Shown here: in pieces, positions 45,186 through 57,880 of the stretch
Numbering within the stretch: position 1 is the first letter of the stretch
How the letters are laid out: every line of letters starts with the position of its first letter
Assembly (NCBI GenBank): GCA_025266875.1
Contig: JALLLT010000031.1
Span: forward strand, 372,001 to 436,000
From: Fennellomyces sp. T-0311
Lineage: Eukaryota; Mucoromycota; Mucoromycetes; Mucorales; Lichtheimiaceae
Reading direction: 5' to 3'
DNA: 64,000 nucleotides
Program-made: the position numbers and the translations under genes
The notes under the pieces: generated by a model
Databases searched by the model: none
Told to the model about the DNA's origin: nothing
The model's input: only the letters and a program-made list of their open reading frames with translations

Positions 45186-48100
45186 GAGAAAGGAAACAGT
45201 ATGTAAGGAAGAGCGCTTCCAGCATCAAAAAGTATATATACTATCTGCGAGAATGCCAACAATCAAGTACGCATTTAGTATTGTGTAACATGATAAGTAA
45301 GACATGTGGTAGCTCAGACAAGACACGATCTTGTCAGTTAATAACGGAGTACTCATTGAGGAGACACAAGGTTCCTTCCCACAGGAATATCCTACTTTGC
45401 GGTCGCCTACCTGGCGCGCTCTCCAGTCGTTATCTATATTGTGTACTGTTAACATATGTTTACACCCATTTGTATAAGCTTAGATTGTAAAAGACCGATT
45501 TCAGTGCAGCACATTTTAGAGCAAAGGCACTACGTCACACAAAAAATCACCCCTAGGTTTACCGGAAACTTCAATTATGTAAATAGAAAGACGATAAGTA
45601 CATGATGGTTTCACAAAGCAAACATTTGGACGATCGCCCCTCCTGAAGTCACAAGAAATGTCAGGACTGTCAACACATGTACCATATCACGTTAGCTTTC
45701 TATATTTGCATGAAGTTCGGCGCGTTATCTCTCCTGATCACTCATCAATTTCGTAAGAATGCGTCCCTAAATATACAACTACAGTTAATAAGTGAAGTAG
45801 TTACTGACACAACCATTTATGATCCTGCATTCATTATACTGCTTTGGGCCACGATCTACGGTTATTCCTGAAATAGCGTATAAGGGGTACGTAAGGATAC
45901 GTATGGGCAATGAACGTTACAAATTGCATAGAACCTTCCTCGGTCTGTAAAGTGCTACAGAAGTCTTAGATTAAGATATGTAAATAATATATACGGCTGC
46001 CGTAGGTAAAATACGTCCCTACATAGTGACAAGATTCATCGATAGAGAAGACTGATATAGCTCGTGGGTCGTCTGTAGTAACATAATTAAAGTTTACGTA
46101 GAAAATAAAAGCCTTACGTAGCTATTTATAGTATACAAAGTATGATATCTGAACTTTTAAGAAAGTAACTATGTCACTCAATAATTGTTCTACATAGCGT
46201 GTATGCCCTCGGTATCGTTTCTTAGGAGTATGGTTATAAAATACTACCATATGAAGCCATTTCGAGCCTAGGCTCACACTGATTGAACTTCCAGGTAAGG
46301 AAAAGTGATATGTGTGAATGCTAGAGTACAATAACACCATTAAAACGCCATATCGATCGTACCAGACTAGAAAACATGAACAGCAGGAATTATCCAAACC
46401 ATGTTGTTCTGTCATGTCAAGTGAAATATCAAGGGAGGAGCAAGTACAAAAGACAAATATGTCAACGAGGCTCAAAAGGTAACTGATTTATTTCATATGC
46501 TTTGCTCTCTCTATTTATAGTAAATGCTTATCCATGATCGGCTTTTTTTTTACGCCAGTAGTTCCGTAAGTGATGTGTAGTGTCAACCTTATTATTGTTG
46601 AGCAGTGACGGATGGTGATGGTCCAGAGGATTAATGCTGACAGAGCATATCCGCGAAGAGACACGTTGACTGGGAGGTCGTGCGCAACTGCTACCTGATT
46701 AGCTGAGCGTTTGGTAAGCATGAAGCTCAACATTCCGATGTCAGAAGTGCGAAGCAGGCGATAAGGATGGAAAGCTTTATTCGCTGGCAGAGAGCACGGA
46801 TGACAAGTAAGCTTGTTAAGGCGTGTTCATGTTAGATATAATACCAACTAAAGTTCATTCATGTGGTTACATCATGCGCCAATCCCAAAGGAACATACGA
46901 GAATCCCGTTTTGGGACAACTTACGTGTGCTTTCCACCAGGAAAAAGACGCTTTCAATAAGCAGTTTTTGTAAAACTGTTAAGTTGTAAAGCTTATAATA
47001 ATCGCTGTCCATCTTTTGGTCAGATTTGTATCATCTGTTGCATGTCGGGAGAAGTGTGGGTGGTGGGTGGTTCAGTAATAAAGGCATCAATCACCTACGT
47101 AGTTAGACTATGTATAACTTTAAAAAAGGTATAGATATTGAATGGGTTTCGCCACAACTTGGTGCAAAAAGCGACGTGTAGCAAAACTGGAGGTCACACT
47201 GTAACACACACAGTAGGTATATGTAACCGAATTCTATTTCTTTCGACGCCAGTGGATTACTTCTACGTCTTCTGGTTTGATCATCATTAGTGGTAAAAGT
47301 GAAGTGCGGGCATTATTACTAGGATTAGTTGCCTCTATTTTGTCCATGACTTCTTAAATATATGAGTGTTAATAGGGATTAACTTAACTTGCGCACCACT
47401 CATATTCAAAAAGGGGAAGAGAGTAAGGGAGATGTTATTATATCCATGTCTAAATCGGATAAATGTAAAGAGCTAGTAACCCAAAAAAAACAGTGCTTAT
47501 GTTTTGCAAGTACGGGATCTGCAACGCAACGGTTCTGACATGCTTAAAAAATCAGAAAATTGATGTACTATGAGACCACAATTCAATTTATCTAGATTCA
47601 TAATTGGAACTAGGCTGACTTTTGAGGGTAAGCAGCTATTATATCGTATTTATTGCACATTGCTGTAAAAACGTATCAGCTGCCCTCATTAACGGAAATT
47701 GATATATAATATGGGAGTTCAATGAACATGGATACGATCATAAGCACATTTCAAGTGAGGGTAATTGCATCATAGCTGGATTTTTCTTCGTTATTTTGTT
47801 ACAATTGTTGGGTAGTTCTTGAGAGACATAGACGCCTTCTGTGTAAAGTGATCGAATAGCCAATCCACCTTTTTATGCTTAGAATATTATCGAAGTCCCC
47901 GAATATATGTATGACGAACCTGTGCACGAGTAAAATCAAGTCAGAATTCCCAATAATGACTAAGTATATGCACGTATCGTGCAAGCTGGTACACTTTTAG
48001 GAGACGCGCCACTGCACGTCATACAGCATGCATATGCTGACATGCATTACTCGGGATTTCTTTATAGCCTGCCAATCGTTTTTAACTGTGAGGTCCTTGA

Positions 48101-48898
48101 GGATGTGTTTCTACTGGTAGCTGCGCAACGGGTAAACTTGAATCTCTCCTTGCTTCACTGCTACGGCCGGTAACCGAGCGAATCGGATACCGCTGAAAGA
48201 CGTAAGGATTAACGTGCTGCATAGTGATCCGTGATTCATGAGCATTATAAAAGACCCTTGACTGTAAGCATTTCTTTTACAAAGTAATCTGAACGCCTCT
48301 TCCATTAATCCGAAGCGCTGAAGTTTTTCCAAAGCAGGAATCCATAGACCAGCAGCGGAAATCTAAGCTAATGGTAGTCTCTTCAGTCCTTCCTTAGTAG
48401 CATTACACCCTCGAAGCTTTCATTTCTGGTACACATAACGCAGAATGCTAAAAGTAATGTTTAAATCCAACAAATGTAGTTAGGACCATCTCGAACACTG
48501 CTGGTCGGTTCCCTTTATTGTCGCCTTTCAAGTGCACAGCGTTCCTGATGTACCAAACTACCAGCCATTCTTGTTCATAAATAAATAAAAAATCAAGACC
48601 AGCTTACTGTATTGCTCTTTTCGGAGCGCAATATTCATAATTATGGCATCAGTCGATATGTTAACATTCACTTTAGTTGCATGCTAGCGACCTCATCAGT
48701 AAGCATGCATGACTACGGAAAGGTATGTAAGATATCCGAGCAAAAACAAAAGCTGTATATGTATTACTAATTTTTATAGGAACTAAGAAAATAAATAAAA
48801 GTGCGTCTAGATGTATTAAGCATGCAAGGACGAACCATAGGGTATTTATATCAAAATTAAGACTACACAGAAATCTAACAATTTCTGTGTACCATTTC
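45186..48898. other. Gene-poor AT-rich region, 3.7 kb
   Basis: Only scattered short frames. The most protein-like are 46122-46475 (minus) and 46515-46733 (minus), neither with a known motif, and a 37-codon frame at 47234-47347. No RNA gene, repeat array or clear transposon end seen. Confidence 0.45.
47234..47347 (-). CDS. Possible 37-residue small ORF
   Basis: ATG 47347 to TAG 47234 encodes a basic, compact peptide (starts MDKIEATNPS, ends VIHWRRKK). It is preceded by TATATTTAAG about 10 bp upstream. It stands alone in a gene-poor region. It could be a genuine small ORF, the last exon of an undetected gene, or chance. Confidence 0.2.
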   Translation of the reverse strand: MDKIEATNPSNNARTSLLPLMMIKPEDVEVIHWRRKK

Positions 48899-50991
48899 TC
48901 AGTAGCGTTTCTTGAGAACAACTTGAAGATCAGCAGGTTTAAGTATTCCATATCCGGTCATAATCAGTTTTTCTTTGTGAATTGTATTCTCAGGTAGAGA
49001 TATCTCGTACTTATGCACTAATAAAGCCATTAGTACACATCAACACTCTGTACCAAACGATGGCAACTTACGAAGCATGGCTAATAAAACACGTTGCTCT
49101 GTGAGGCTAAAATTCATGCCAATACACTGGCGTGCACCATTTCCAAAAGCGACCCACGGAAATCCGGATTTAGATAGCCTATCCGCTTCGCCACCAGGAG
49201 AGAATCGATCTGGATCAAACGTCTCTGGATCAGACCAGATTGTTGGGTTATGCATGATTTCATAAAGATCAACAACAATCGGTGTGCCTTTTGGAATAAA
49301 GACGCCTTCAAGGTCTGTATCTTCTGCGGCCACTCTGGGAATAATGATGGCTGCACTGCTATTACGTCGCATGCTCTAAAGCTGGGTTAGTCAATGCCAT
49401 TCATATATCTCAAGGAATACTATATGTACCTCTTTGATGAACATATTAAGATATGTCATCTCACGAAGCTGATCAGGGGTCGGAATAATAGTTTCTGGTA
49501 CGTCACCCAAAATACGGATTACTTCTTCACGAGCTCGGTTTTGAATGTCCTGCAATGAAAGTCATCAGCTCTAGTTCGTATAGCGAGAAACTATAACAAG
49601 CACATACAGGATGAGCAGCGAGGTTATACGCAGCAAATGTAAGGGAGTTTGCGCTGTTATCATGACCAGCTAAAGTAATTTATGTTAGTCAACTATATAT
49701 ATGTCTGTACTTCTAGTTCATATGCGTACCAAAAAAGAAGGTGCAAAGGTTACTCTATATAATACGGGTTTGATTAGCCCTGCTCAAAAGAATATTGGCT
49801 CTCATTACCATCAACTCTTCGTCTGTCATTGAACCGTGCCCTTCTGCAGAAGCTTCAAGCAAAAGCGTGAGTAAGTCCTTCTCAGTGTGCTTCTTAACAG
49901 ATGATAACTTTTCATTTGCTAATTCCTGTCGCTTAGCAGTAATAATAGACTGAATGTTACCCAGGAATATTGTTAATACATCATGAATGTGCTTTCGTCC
50001 AGGGAACCATGAACGCCATTTTGGCCCATCCAGGGATGAGAAGATAAGAAAAAGCGGGTTAAATACGCCTCTCATGATGTTTTCATATCGGGTAACCCAT
50101 AAGCTCAGTGGATTCTTAATTGAATCAAAATCGAAGCCTATGTTGCTGTCAGTTAAGTGACTGAGTAAAGATGCCGTTAATCTTACCAAAGCCTGCAAGG
50201 CCAAGGGCATCCAAGGTCCACCGTGTCATCAGGTTTTGAAAATCCACGATGGACTTGTTCTTCAAGTCAATCTCCGCAAACAACTTTTGAGTAAGTTGAC
50301 CAAAAAGTTCAACGGGCATAGCTCTGTGAAACGCTGGATTTATAACCTAATATGCCAACATAAGGCTTCGATACTGCATACTTTCTTTAAGGCGTCTTAC
50401 CATCCGCTGGGCCTTCCAATGAGCTCCATTCAAAAACAAAACACTAGGACCCATAGCGAAGCGACCAAAGAGAGTTTCACGACCTTCCCCGCTTCCAGTT
50501 CTTTTAGGAAATAAGTCTAAGCCATCAAGTTAGCCTTTCCAAATAGTAAGGGGATTTGTTTTACCTACCAGGCTTGTAAAACACCTTTTTTGCAGCTTCC
50601 GGGCGTGTAATATGGACAGTCCAGCCATTAATATCAAAGGCCTGTAAGAGATGCTTAAATAATCCAGGTATGTAGCGAAACACATTTTAATACGTACGAC
50701 GTATAGACCTTGCTTAGATTTAAGAGCAGCAGGAAGTGTAATTTCTAAAGCCGTTTCATCGTACGATCGTAACCGAAAAAAGCTGCGTATATACGGAAAA
50801 AAGCTCGCTTGTGGAATATGTCGGAGCCTTTGAGGCGCGTATGTTGCTTTGACATAGATCCAGTAAAGAAAAGACATCACTATAATTGCATAGGCTACAG
50901 CGTTCACATTCGAAATTAGCAATCGTAGTGAATCGGCTTCCCAGAAAGGAGCCTTGAGGTCAGTATAAGTATGATTGTTTGTTAAGCTCAT
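48899..50991 (-). CDS. Cytochrome P450 monooxygenase, ER-anchored
   Basis: The start chosen is the Met at 50991 (MSLTNNHTYTD); the frame opens at 51096. An N-terminal anchor helix (AVAYAIIVMSFLYWIYV) is followed by LRHIPQASFFPYI. Later exons give GWTVHITRPEAAKKV, GAHWKAQRM, NPAFHRAMPVELFGQL, DFQNLMTRWTLDALGLAGFG, I-helix LAGHDNSANSL, ExxR (KESMRR) and PDRF. The heme loop is WVAFGNGARQCIGMNFSL with the Cys ligand (about 49115-49160), and the last exon ends VVLKKRY (stop 48899). About 505 residues over about eight exons. Substrate unknown; the layout fits Mucoromycota P450 clans (for example CYP509-like), but naming needs a database. Two dead fragments of a close relative lie at 3240-3740 and 19090-19482. 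Confidence 0.9.
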
Positions 50992-53517
50992 GAAATGCGA
51001 AAGTATTAAAACAAAAGAGCACCTTATGATGGTGTGTAGAGATCGTAAATATACGCCGAGTCTCTCTCCTAATTCATGTAGTTTTAAGCAGCGCATAAGC
51101 TATGATATGGCTGCACGTAATAAAAAGATACTTTTGGTCCTATGGGTTTTGTAGCATATTATCACCGATTTATGCAGTTTTAAAATGTTATAGGGACTTT
51201 GTTGATACGCTCTACACAAGAATAGTATTTCTATTTGCTATATAAATTCATAACGAATTTAGACGAGCTCTACAATGGCTCGTAACCTGCTTGAAAAGTA
51301 GAGCTCGGGGTTTTTAGGAACTTTGTAGACTATGTACGTGCAGAAACTCCAACAAAAAGTACATATGCAGCGTCGCGTACCCCTGAATAGAAAGTACGCT
51401 ATAGGGCGTACTTTTGTGCCTCCTTAGCCTGGTACAGAGTATGGGAACGTTCCAAGTACAGCGTATGATTTTCACGTATCCTAATACTGGCTCAGCAGTT
51501 TTTAAGTAGTCAGCAGCCGATGGTAATTCTTCGCATTATTTATTGTAAGTTTTGATACTACATATATTTCAGGCTTGTACATATACTTACAAACTCTCCA
51601 ACGTTCTAGAAATACATGAACATGCATATACCCCCGTAAGATTGGCATACTATTCGTACATACGTATTGAATAGTTGATCATATAGAGCCCCTTCAAAAC
51701 CGTAATGCACGCATTATAGCGACATTTTTGCATGATTTTAAAAATTCTGGTAGTCGTTGGCAACAGTATTTAACGTACTCTCAATAGTAATTGAGCTTTG
51801 AAACTTCCACAAAATTGTTCATCTTTAAAGGATCGTAAGCAGTATCGTTTGTCAGATTACATAAGTCCTGTGAATCTAGCGTAAATATTATATAGTTTAA
51901 TAGTTACCCATGTAGTTGATCAATTGTAACTCAAGCATATGACTTGCTATATTAGTATATCTGTTTGCTTTACATAAGCATTAAAGTTATCGAATAAAGG
52001 TAATTCAATGTTGATCGAGGATATACTTTGACAAATGTCTGCATCGATGTTTACGAAGACATACGTATACATTGCTGTATGCTCACCTTAGTGAGAAAAT
52101 GTGACTTTCGCATGTCTAATGCATCGTTAGATGTGCGCATAGCTTTTTCTAGGGGTTATTTTAACCTTCTCCTTAACATTCGAATTTTGCCTCGTATATC
52201 TTGCTGGAGGGTATATATCGGACTTAAAACTGGTGGCAGTTGTCTCCTGCATTTGCTGATCGCTAGGGAACCCCGTATATACAGAAAAGTAGTTGTGAAG
52301 CATCAATGTCGTTTATATAGTGCTTTTGAAAGTTTCTATATTTCGGTGTATCATTGGGCAAACGCTCGAGTTGTAAAATAAATATAACCTCGTACACCAC
52401 TTTGAAAACTTCATCGATTTTCTAAACCATGAAACTCCTAAAGTCACCATTGATAAAAAAAGAGCGCTAGTTTCTGCTTGTAGATACGATGATCCTCAAG
52501 CTATCATCCAGCAGAATACATGCGCGTACTGCCCCTAGTTTTCGTACCATAATATCAATCCTAGATGCACATACCTCGATACTCGGCATACTGATACCCG
52601 ATAACTAATAATCTATAAGCAATTGACAAGTAGTGGTGGCAGCAATTTTTAATTTCTAATATTATTAACCCGAGTTTCAGTGATATCATAATATAATCTG
52701 TAATTAACATCTTCAACTTCCAGGACCCGGTTTATAGCTGCTCTGCGTCATATATAAAAGTACAAACTACTATATAAAAACTCCCAAAAACAGGCCTCCT
52801 GAAGAACCTTTAAGTGACTAGCTGCAATGCACCCCTTCACGCCACAAGACATATCTTGGTGTAGCGAATTATGCTCACCTGTAGGTGATATGGAACTACT
52901 ATATTGTCAGATTAATATGTGTAGATAATGTGCTCGTAATAATAACTTACACTTACTTTTGGTGTACAGATTTTTGTACAGATATAACTCGCTAAATGGA
53001 AATAAGTGCGTACGTATCTACTTTAGACATATGTATGAGATTTCAAGTCTGCGTACATATGTACGTTAAACAGGTTTAATGTTTGCGTTTTTCTTTAACA
53101 GGTTGTCACTTAGATACTATACAACATATATAAAAAAACTTCTCGGATAATTTTAGGGTTCTACTAATGTAAGTATGTTTATGTAGTACTTTGATATTTG
53201 CATCAATGCTTGCAAAAAGAAAAGCATTAATACTTTAATTTACTATAATGTAGTATCAATTACAAATATGCTTATATTGCTGGACCGTTAGTACGTAAGA
53301 AGAACAACATCTAGCTTTCAGAAGCGATAGTCATTTTGTGCTAATATTTTCTGCGCTAAATGCTATAAAAGCAGCGATACAGCAGCTTCTGATGTAAATA
53401 TAGTGATACTTCTATACTGATAAAAGAGAAGCAATTACGTACGAATTTAGTTATCCGGGCAACTTCGTTCCGCGGCTGCTTTTAGGCGGCAAAATGTAAG
53501 ACCATGTCACCTGTTTG
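50992..53517. other. AT-rich gene-free region
   Basis: 2.5 kb with many short TACGTA/ATATGTAC palindromes and no credible exon; the 117-codon frame at 52028-52381 lacks any motif. Confidence 0.5.
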
Positions 53518-53526
53518 ATGAAAGAG
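53518..53526 (+). repeat. 9-bp target-site duplication, left copy
   Basis: ATGAAAGAG immediately before the element; the same nine bases follow it at 54738-54746. Confidence 0.85.
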
Positions 53527-54737
53527 GGTGTCGTATAATTTGACGGTAAACTTTGATGGTAAAGTCTGACGGTAATGCCGGAATTTCGCCGGATATCTAC
53601 CGGACAAGTCCCCGGATTTTTACCATCACAATTGCTATTTGTGGCCATGACGGTAACTTTTTGACGGTAAAAAAGTTGACGGTAGAATACATGACGGTAA
53701 AAAAATTGCCATACATGGCTCTGACGGTAAGTGACGAAAGAAGTTTGATGGTAAATGTTTATTATGACAATATAAACATAATTGATTTACCATAATGTTT
53801 ACTTGATACTATTGCTGTAATGGTTGGGAGCTGCTGCTTTACCAGCTGTAGACAATATATGGGTAGTTGCACTCCGAATTCTGTTGTACTGGTTGCTTAC
53901 TCCGTTAGGAATAATCACTTTAAGTGACATACATAGTTGCTATAATATTGCTACTTCTGTGTGAATGAAGGAATGAACTCGCTGTCATACAGAAGCTATG
54001 TACCAGATTTTTAAAGTCGATGTTGAAGCTATTAATGTAGCGCACCCACGATAAGGTAACACAACCAGGTTTCCGACGAGACGACTTCCAGTGGAGTTAC
54101 ACTGGATTTCCTTTTTAAATACTTCTTCCATAACTTGCTTCGCAACACAATGTAACTTGCTCTACAACATGAAAAATATAGTGCCAACTCTTGTTACGCC
54201 TGCTTAGCTCTTGGCAATTGCAGCTTCAGAAATCGTTTTAACATCGATTTTAAAAATCTGGTACATAGCTTCTGTATGACAGCGAGTTCATTCCTTCATT
54301 CACACAGAAGTAGCAATATTATAGCAACTATGTATGTCACTTAAAGTGATTATTCCTAACGGAGTAAGCAACCAGTACAACAGAATTCGGAGTGCAACTA
54401 CCCATATATTGTCTACAGCTGGTAAAGCAGCAGCTCCCAACCATTACAGCAATAGTATCAAGTAAACATTATGGTAAATCAATTATGTTTATATTGTCAT
54501 AATAAACATTTACCATCAAACTTCTTTCGTCACTTACCGTCAGAGCCATGTATGGCAATTTTTTTACCGTCATGTATTCTACCGTCAACTTTTTTACCGT
54601 CAAAAAGTTACCGTCATGGCCACAAATAGCAATTGTGATGGTAAAAATCCGGGGACTTGTCCGGTAGATATCCGGCGAAATTCCGGCATTACCGTCAGAT
54701 TTTACCATCAAAGTTTACCGTCAAATTATACGACCCC
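53527..54737. mobile_element. Non-autonomous foldback (MULE-like) element
   Basis: 1211 bp consisting of two 498-bp inverted arms (53527-54024 and 54240-54737) that are almost identical, around a 215-bp loop. The ends read GGTGTCGTATAATTTGACGG and, inverted, GGGGTCGTATAATTTGACGG. A perfect 9-bp direct repeat ATGAAAGAG flanks it (53518-53526 and 54738-54746), the duplication size of Mutator-like elements. Each arm carries about nine direct copies of TGAYGGTAR, likely transposase-binding sites. There is no transposase inside. Near-identity of the arms implies recent insertion or gene conversion. Confidence 0.88.
53541..53760 (+). repeat. Subterminal TGAYGGTAR repeat cluster in left arm
   Basis: Nine direct units within about 220 bp (TGACGGTAA, TGATGGTAA, TGACGGTAG variants), mirrored in the right arm. 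Spacing is irregular, 8-60 bp. Confidence 0.85.
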
Positions 54738-54746
54738 ATGAAAGAG
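54738..54746 (+). repeat. 9-bp target-site duplication, right copy
   Basis: ATGAAAGAG directly after the element. Confidence 0.85.
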
Positions 54747-55213
54747 CTACATCCACACTTTGACATACATATTGCTTACAAACAAAGGCAGCGAGGTTGT
54801 CTTCTGGTACTATGTTGCGCCATAGTAGTGGCTATGTAAGATCTTGGTATATGAAGTATGCAAAAGCTGTCATCGAAGCGAGTGCTTATGGTATTATGAC
54901 GAAAAACAGCACAAATTTCTTTGCATCCCCCAGTGTACTTGGTTACTCCTACTGGCGACTTTGGATTCATTTTTGTAAATATGTTACAGCGGAAGCGAGT
55001 AATCCTGAACCATACGTCCTATAAAAAACTATCACAGTTATAAGGTTTAGCAATAATCTTGAGGTTCAGAATTAAAGTGAGGCTGTGTATGCTCGTTGGA
55101 TACTATGACAACACCGCTTAATTTTTTTTTGAATGACATCATCAGTCGCGGATGTTTTTCGCTATTTTGCTCTGCCGTTGTCGCTTAGATTTTTTCCTCC
55201 TTATTAAACAACA
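54747..55213. other. Intergenic before Cox8/COX7C gene
   Basis: A 75-codon frame at 54797-55024 has no motif. The CGTTGTCGCTTAG..TTTTTTCCTCC leader just before the start codon is consistent with a promoter. Confidence 0.4.
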
Positions 55214-55632
55214 ATGAACGCCAACATCCTTGCCCGCTCTGCCATGCGCTCCCGCGTTGCCACTCGTCAGGTCATGCGCTCTGATTTGTACCACTTCGAG
55301 AACTCGAACGGACAGGTAGATTACCCCGTTTTTTCTTACGCGACAATCAGATCGATTTTAACCCTTGTTGTCGTCTCGCAGAACATCCCCTTCAAGACTA
55401 CCAACCGTCCTGGACTTGCTTTGAAGATGACCGCATACCTTGCCCTTGGCTTTGGTGCTCCCTTCTTAGGTAATTATAGCATTTACACCAAATTGATTCT
55501 TTTGCTCATTCGCGCTTGTGTATTTCTTCCTCGACATTTAGGTGCTGCCTGGCAATTGTAAGTTATTTACGGCAATATGGGGTATATTAACATAGGACTA
55601 ATGTGTTTGTGTTTAGCCACAAGGCTGGTTAA
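55214..55632 (+). CDS. COX8: Cytochrome c oxidase subunit Cox8/COX7C
   Basis: Small nuclear-encoded complex IV subunit. Four exons, 73 residues: presequence MNANILARSAMRSRVATRQVMRS, SDLYHFENSNGQ, then NIPFKTTNRPGLALKM (the conserved N-x-P-F block), one membrane helix TAYLALGFGAPFLGAAWQF and a short basic tail HKAG. Introns sit after NGQ (GTAGAT..CAG), inside FLG (GTAATT..TTTAG) and after WQ (GTAAGT..TTTAG). Size and order match fungal Cox8 and animal COX7C. Confidence 0.85.
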
Positions 55633-56514
55633 GCATCTCGCGTAACTAGGCGATACAACACCTGAAAAGAGGTTTTAGAACTTTAGACATAATAAACCTT
55701 TCATAGAGTTCTCCAGACTCCTGAGTGCATTCCATACTTCCTGTTCTGCAGTGTTTGAATTGGTATGACAGTCAACCCTGGTACAATTTAATTTTGCCTT
55801 TGTGGAGGCCGGGTCACTCCTACGATGCACCGAACTATATATTCCTGATCCACAACACGATATTCCTAGGAGTCACGTTGTGTACGTAGTGTGCGTCCAA
55901 GATCTCAATCATATTGGTGACCATTTGCCGTTGTTCAGAAGTAGCTCAAAATATCTAATAAGCAATCGTATTGTATAGCATTCAGTACTCCTCCGATCCA
56001 TGAATTGCGCGGGTTTTCACTCAGGATCTGATTCCCATCGATGGGTCGTCAGTGCTAGGCCTTTTATCTTTTCTGGCATCACAACTGTAACGATGGAAGT
56101 ACCATACAGCTGCGGAGGCGTTCTCGTATTCGTAACAGGCACTACCTGACGTAGTCCGATTATCGCGGGAACCATCGTGGCTGTGCAGGAGCTATGGTAA
56201 GATGTGTTGAGCGAAACCAATAGTTTTTGGGCTTGTAAAGCCCTATAGCCCGAAGAATGATCGCTCTTGAGACTTAAAATAAGTTTCACGTGGCGTGGGC
56301 TGTCGAGTTCGTGCGAGGTATCGCAGTCGTATAAGCAGAAGGCTTTCATATGGCTCTTCTCGGATCTCAACAGCTTGTATATGATGGACAAGGGCTCATA
56401 GGAAGTTAGTGTAGAGCGTACCTTCAAAGAGTTGCACGACTTCCCACTGTTAATTTCTTTATACAAATTCTAGACATTTTATGTACGCAATTCATTTTTA
56501 TACAAGAACTAAAC
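55633..56514. other. Intergenic with a 149-codon minus-strand frame
   Basis: The frame 56017-56466 (minus) is open for 149 codons but starts right behind the ASS1 stop and shows no motif. It may be ASS1 3' flank read by chance, or a small or decayed gene. Nothing else seen. Confidence 0.35.
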
Positions 56515-57880
56515 TTAGTTGCTGGGGGTCCACTTCTTAAGACGGATGGAGTGGATCTTGATGAAGCCATCGGCATCCTCAGGGTTGTAGCCACCCTGTT
56601 CATCCATGGAAGACTCCTGCATGTTGTAGAGCTTGGCACCGTCACCACGAGCGACACGGCCCTCGATGACCGTGTTACCCTTGTAAAGCTTAAGCTTGAC
56701 ATCACCAGTGACGTTGCGCTGGGTGAACTCAATAGACTTGGCCAAGAACTCGCATTCAGGCGAGAAGTACTGACCATTGTAAAGGCAGCGAGAGTAAGGA
56801 ACGGTGATGGTCTGGTCGCGCTGGGCACGGAGAGCACCATCCAAGGTAAGACCTTCCAAATCCTTGTGAGCGGTACGGAGAATGGTACCACCAGGAGTTT
56901 CGTAGCAACCGCGCGACTTGACACCGATGAAGCGGGACTCGACAATGTCGATACGGCCAACACCGTTGCGGCGGGCGACAGTGTTGAGGTAGGTGAAGAG
57001 AGCAACGGGCTCGGTGACCTGGTGGCCGTCGTTGTGGTTCACAACCTTGACGGGGATACCCTTCTCAAAGGTGATGGTGATGCGCTCGGGAGTGTTGGGA
57101 GCATCCTCAGGGTCAACGGTAAGCTTCCACATGTCCTTGGGAGGGGTGACGTTGGGGTCCTCAAGGATACCAGCCTCGTACGAGATGTGGAACAGGTTTT
57201 CATCAGTGGACCAGGGCTTGGCAGCGGTCTGGACGACGGGAATGCCCTTCTCGGCAGCGAAGGCCAAAAGATCCTTACGGCCAGCGAAGCGGTTGAAGAA
57301 GACTAAACCCTCCCGGTCAACAACCATTTTACTTGTCAGTCCCCACTTAAAATAACTTACCAGGCAATCTCCAGGGAGCAATGACTTCAATATCGTTCTT
57401 CAAGGCATAGTAGGCAAGCTCGAAACGAACCTGATCGTTACCCTTGCCAGTGCAGCCGTGGGAAACGTATTGGCAGCCTTCACGAGCAGCGATCTCGATT
57501 TGGCGACGAGCGATAACGGGACGGGCCAAAGAGGTACCCAACAGGTAGACGGACTCGTAGATCGCGTTGGCTTGGATAGCGGGGAAGATCTGTTCCTTGA
57601 CGAACTCTTCCTTCAAATCCTGTTTTTTTTCGCCACTGCAGTATTAGACAAACGAGTACTCAAACGATCCAGCCGTGGAAATCAAACTTGCCTCAACAAA
57701 GACCTTGGAGGCACCAACTTGCAAAGCCTTAGCGCGGATAGCCTCAAAGTCTTCTTCCTGACCGACATCGGCAACATATGCCATGGTCTCGTAACCCTGC
57801 TCAATGAGCCAGGCCAAAATGCACGACGTGTCAAGACCACCGGAGTAAGCGAGCAAAACCTTTCCCTTTGAACCAGCCAT
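56515..57880 (-). CDS. ARG1: Argininosuccinate synthase
   Basis: Joins citrulline and aspartate with ATP to argininosuccinate in arginine biosynthesis (cytosol). The start at 57880 ([19 protein letters not shown]) carries the PP-loop ATP motif SGGLDTS. Exon 1 ends KVFVE. The intron begins GCAAGT, a GC-AG intron, and exon 2 opens [16 protein letters not shown] with [16 protein letters not shown] and [15 protein letters not shown]. The next intron joins WRLP to [13 protein letters not shown]. The body has [41 protein letters not shown] and ETPGGTIL, ending RLKKWTPSN. About 413 residues, as in the family, all key motifs present. Confidence 0.96.

Noticed and set aside
50992..53517. Centromere-like AT-rich gene desert
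   Set aside because: Only 2.5 kb, interrupted by ordinary sequence, and no array of repeats or centromere-associated retroelement is visible.
53553..53795. 80-residue ORF present identically in both arms of the foldback element
   Set aside because: It is a by-product of the TGAYGGTAR repeats and the inverted arms; no protein motif, and it begins and ends inside repeat sequence.
56017..56466. 149-codon minus-strand frame downstream of ARG1
   Set aside because: No recognisable domain or clear promoter; position suggests ARG1 3' flank. Left as unassigned.
56551..57306. 251-codon plus-strand frame opposite ARG1
   Set aside because: Mirror frame of the argininosuccinate synthase exon caused by biased codon use.
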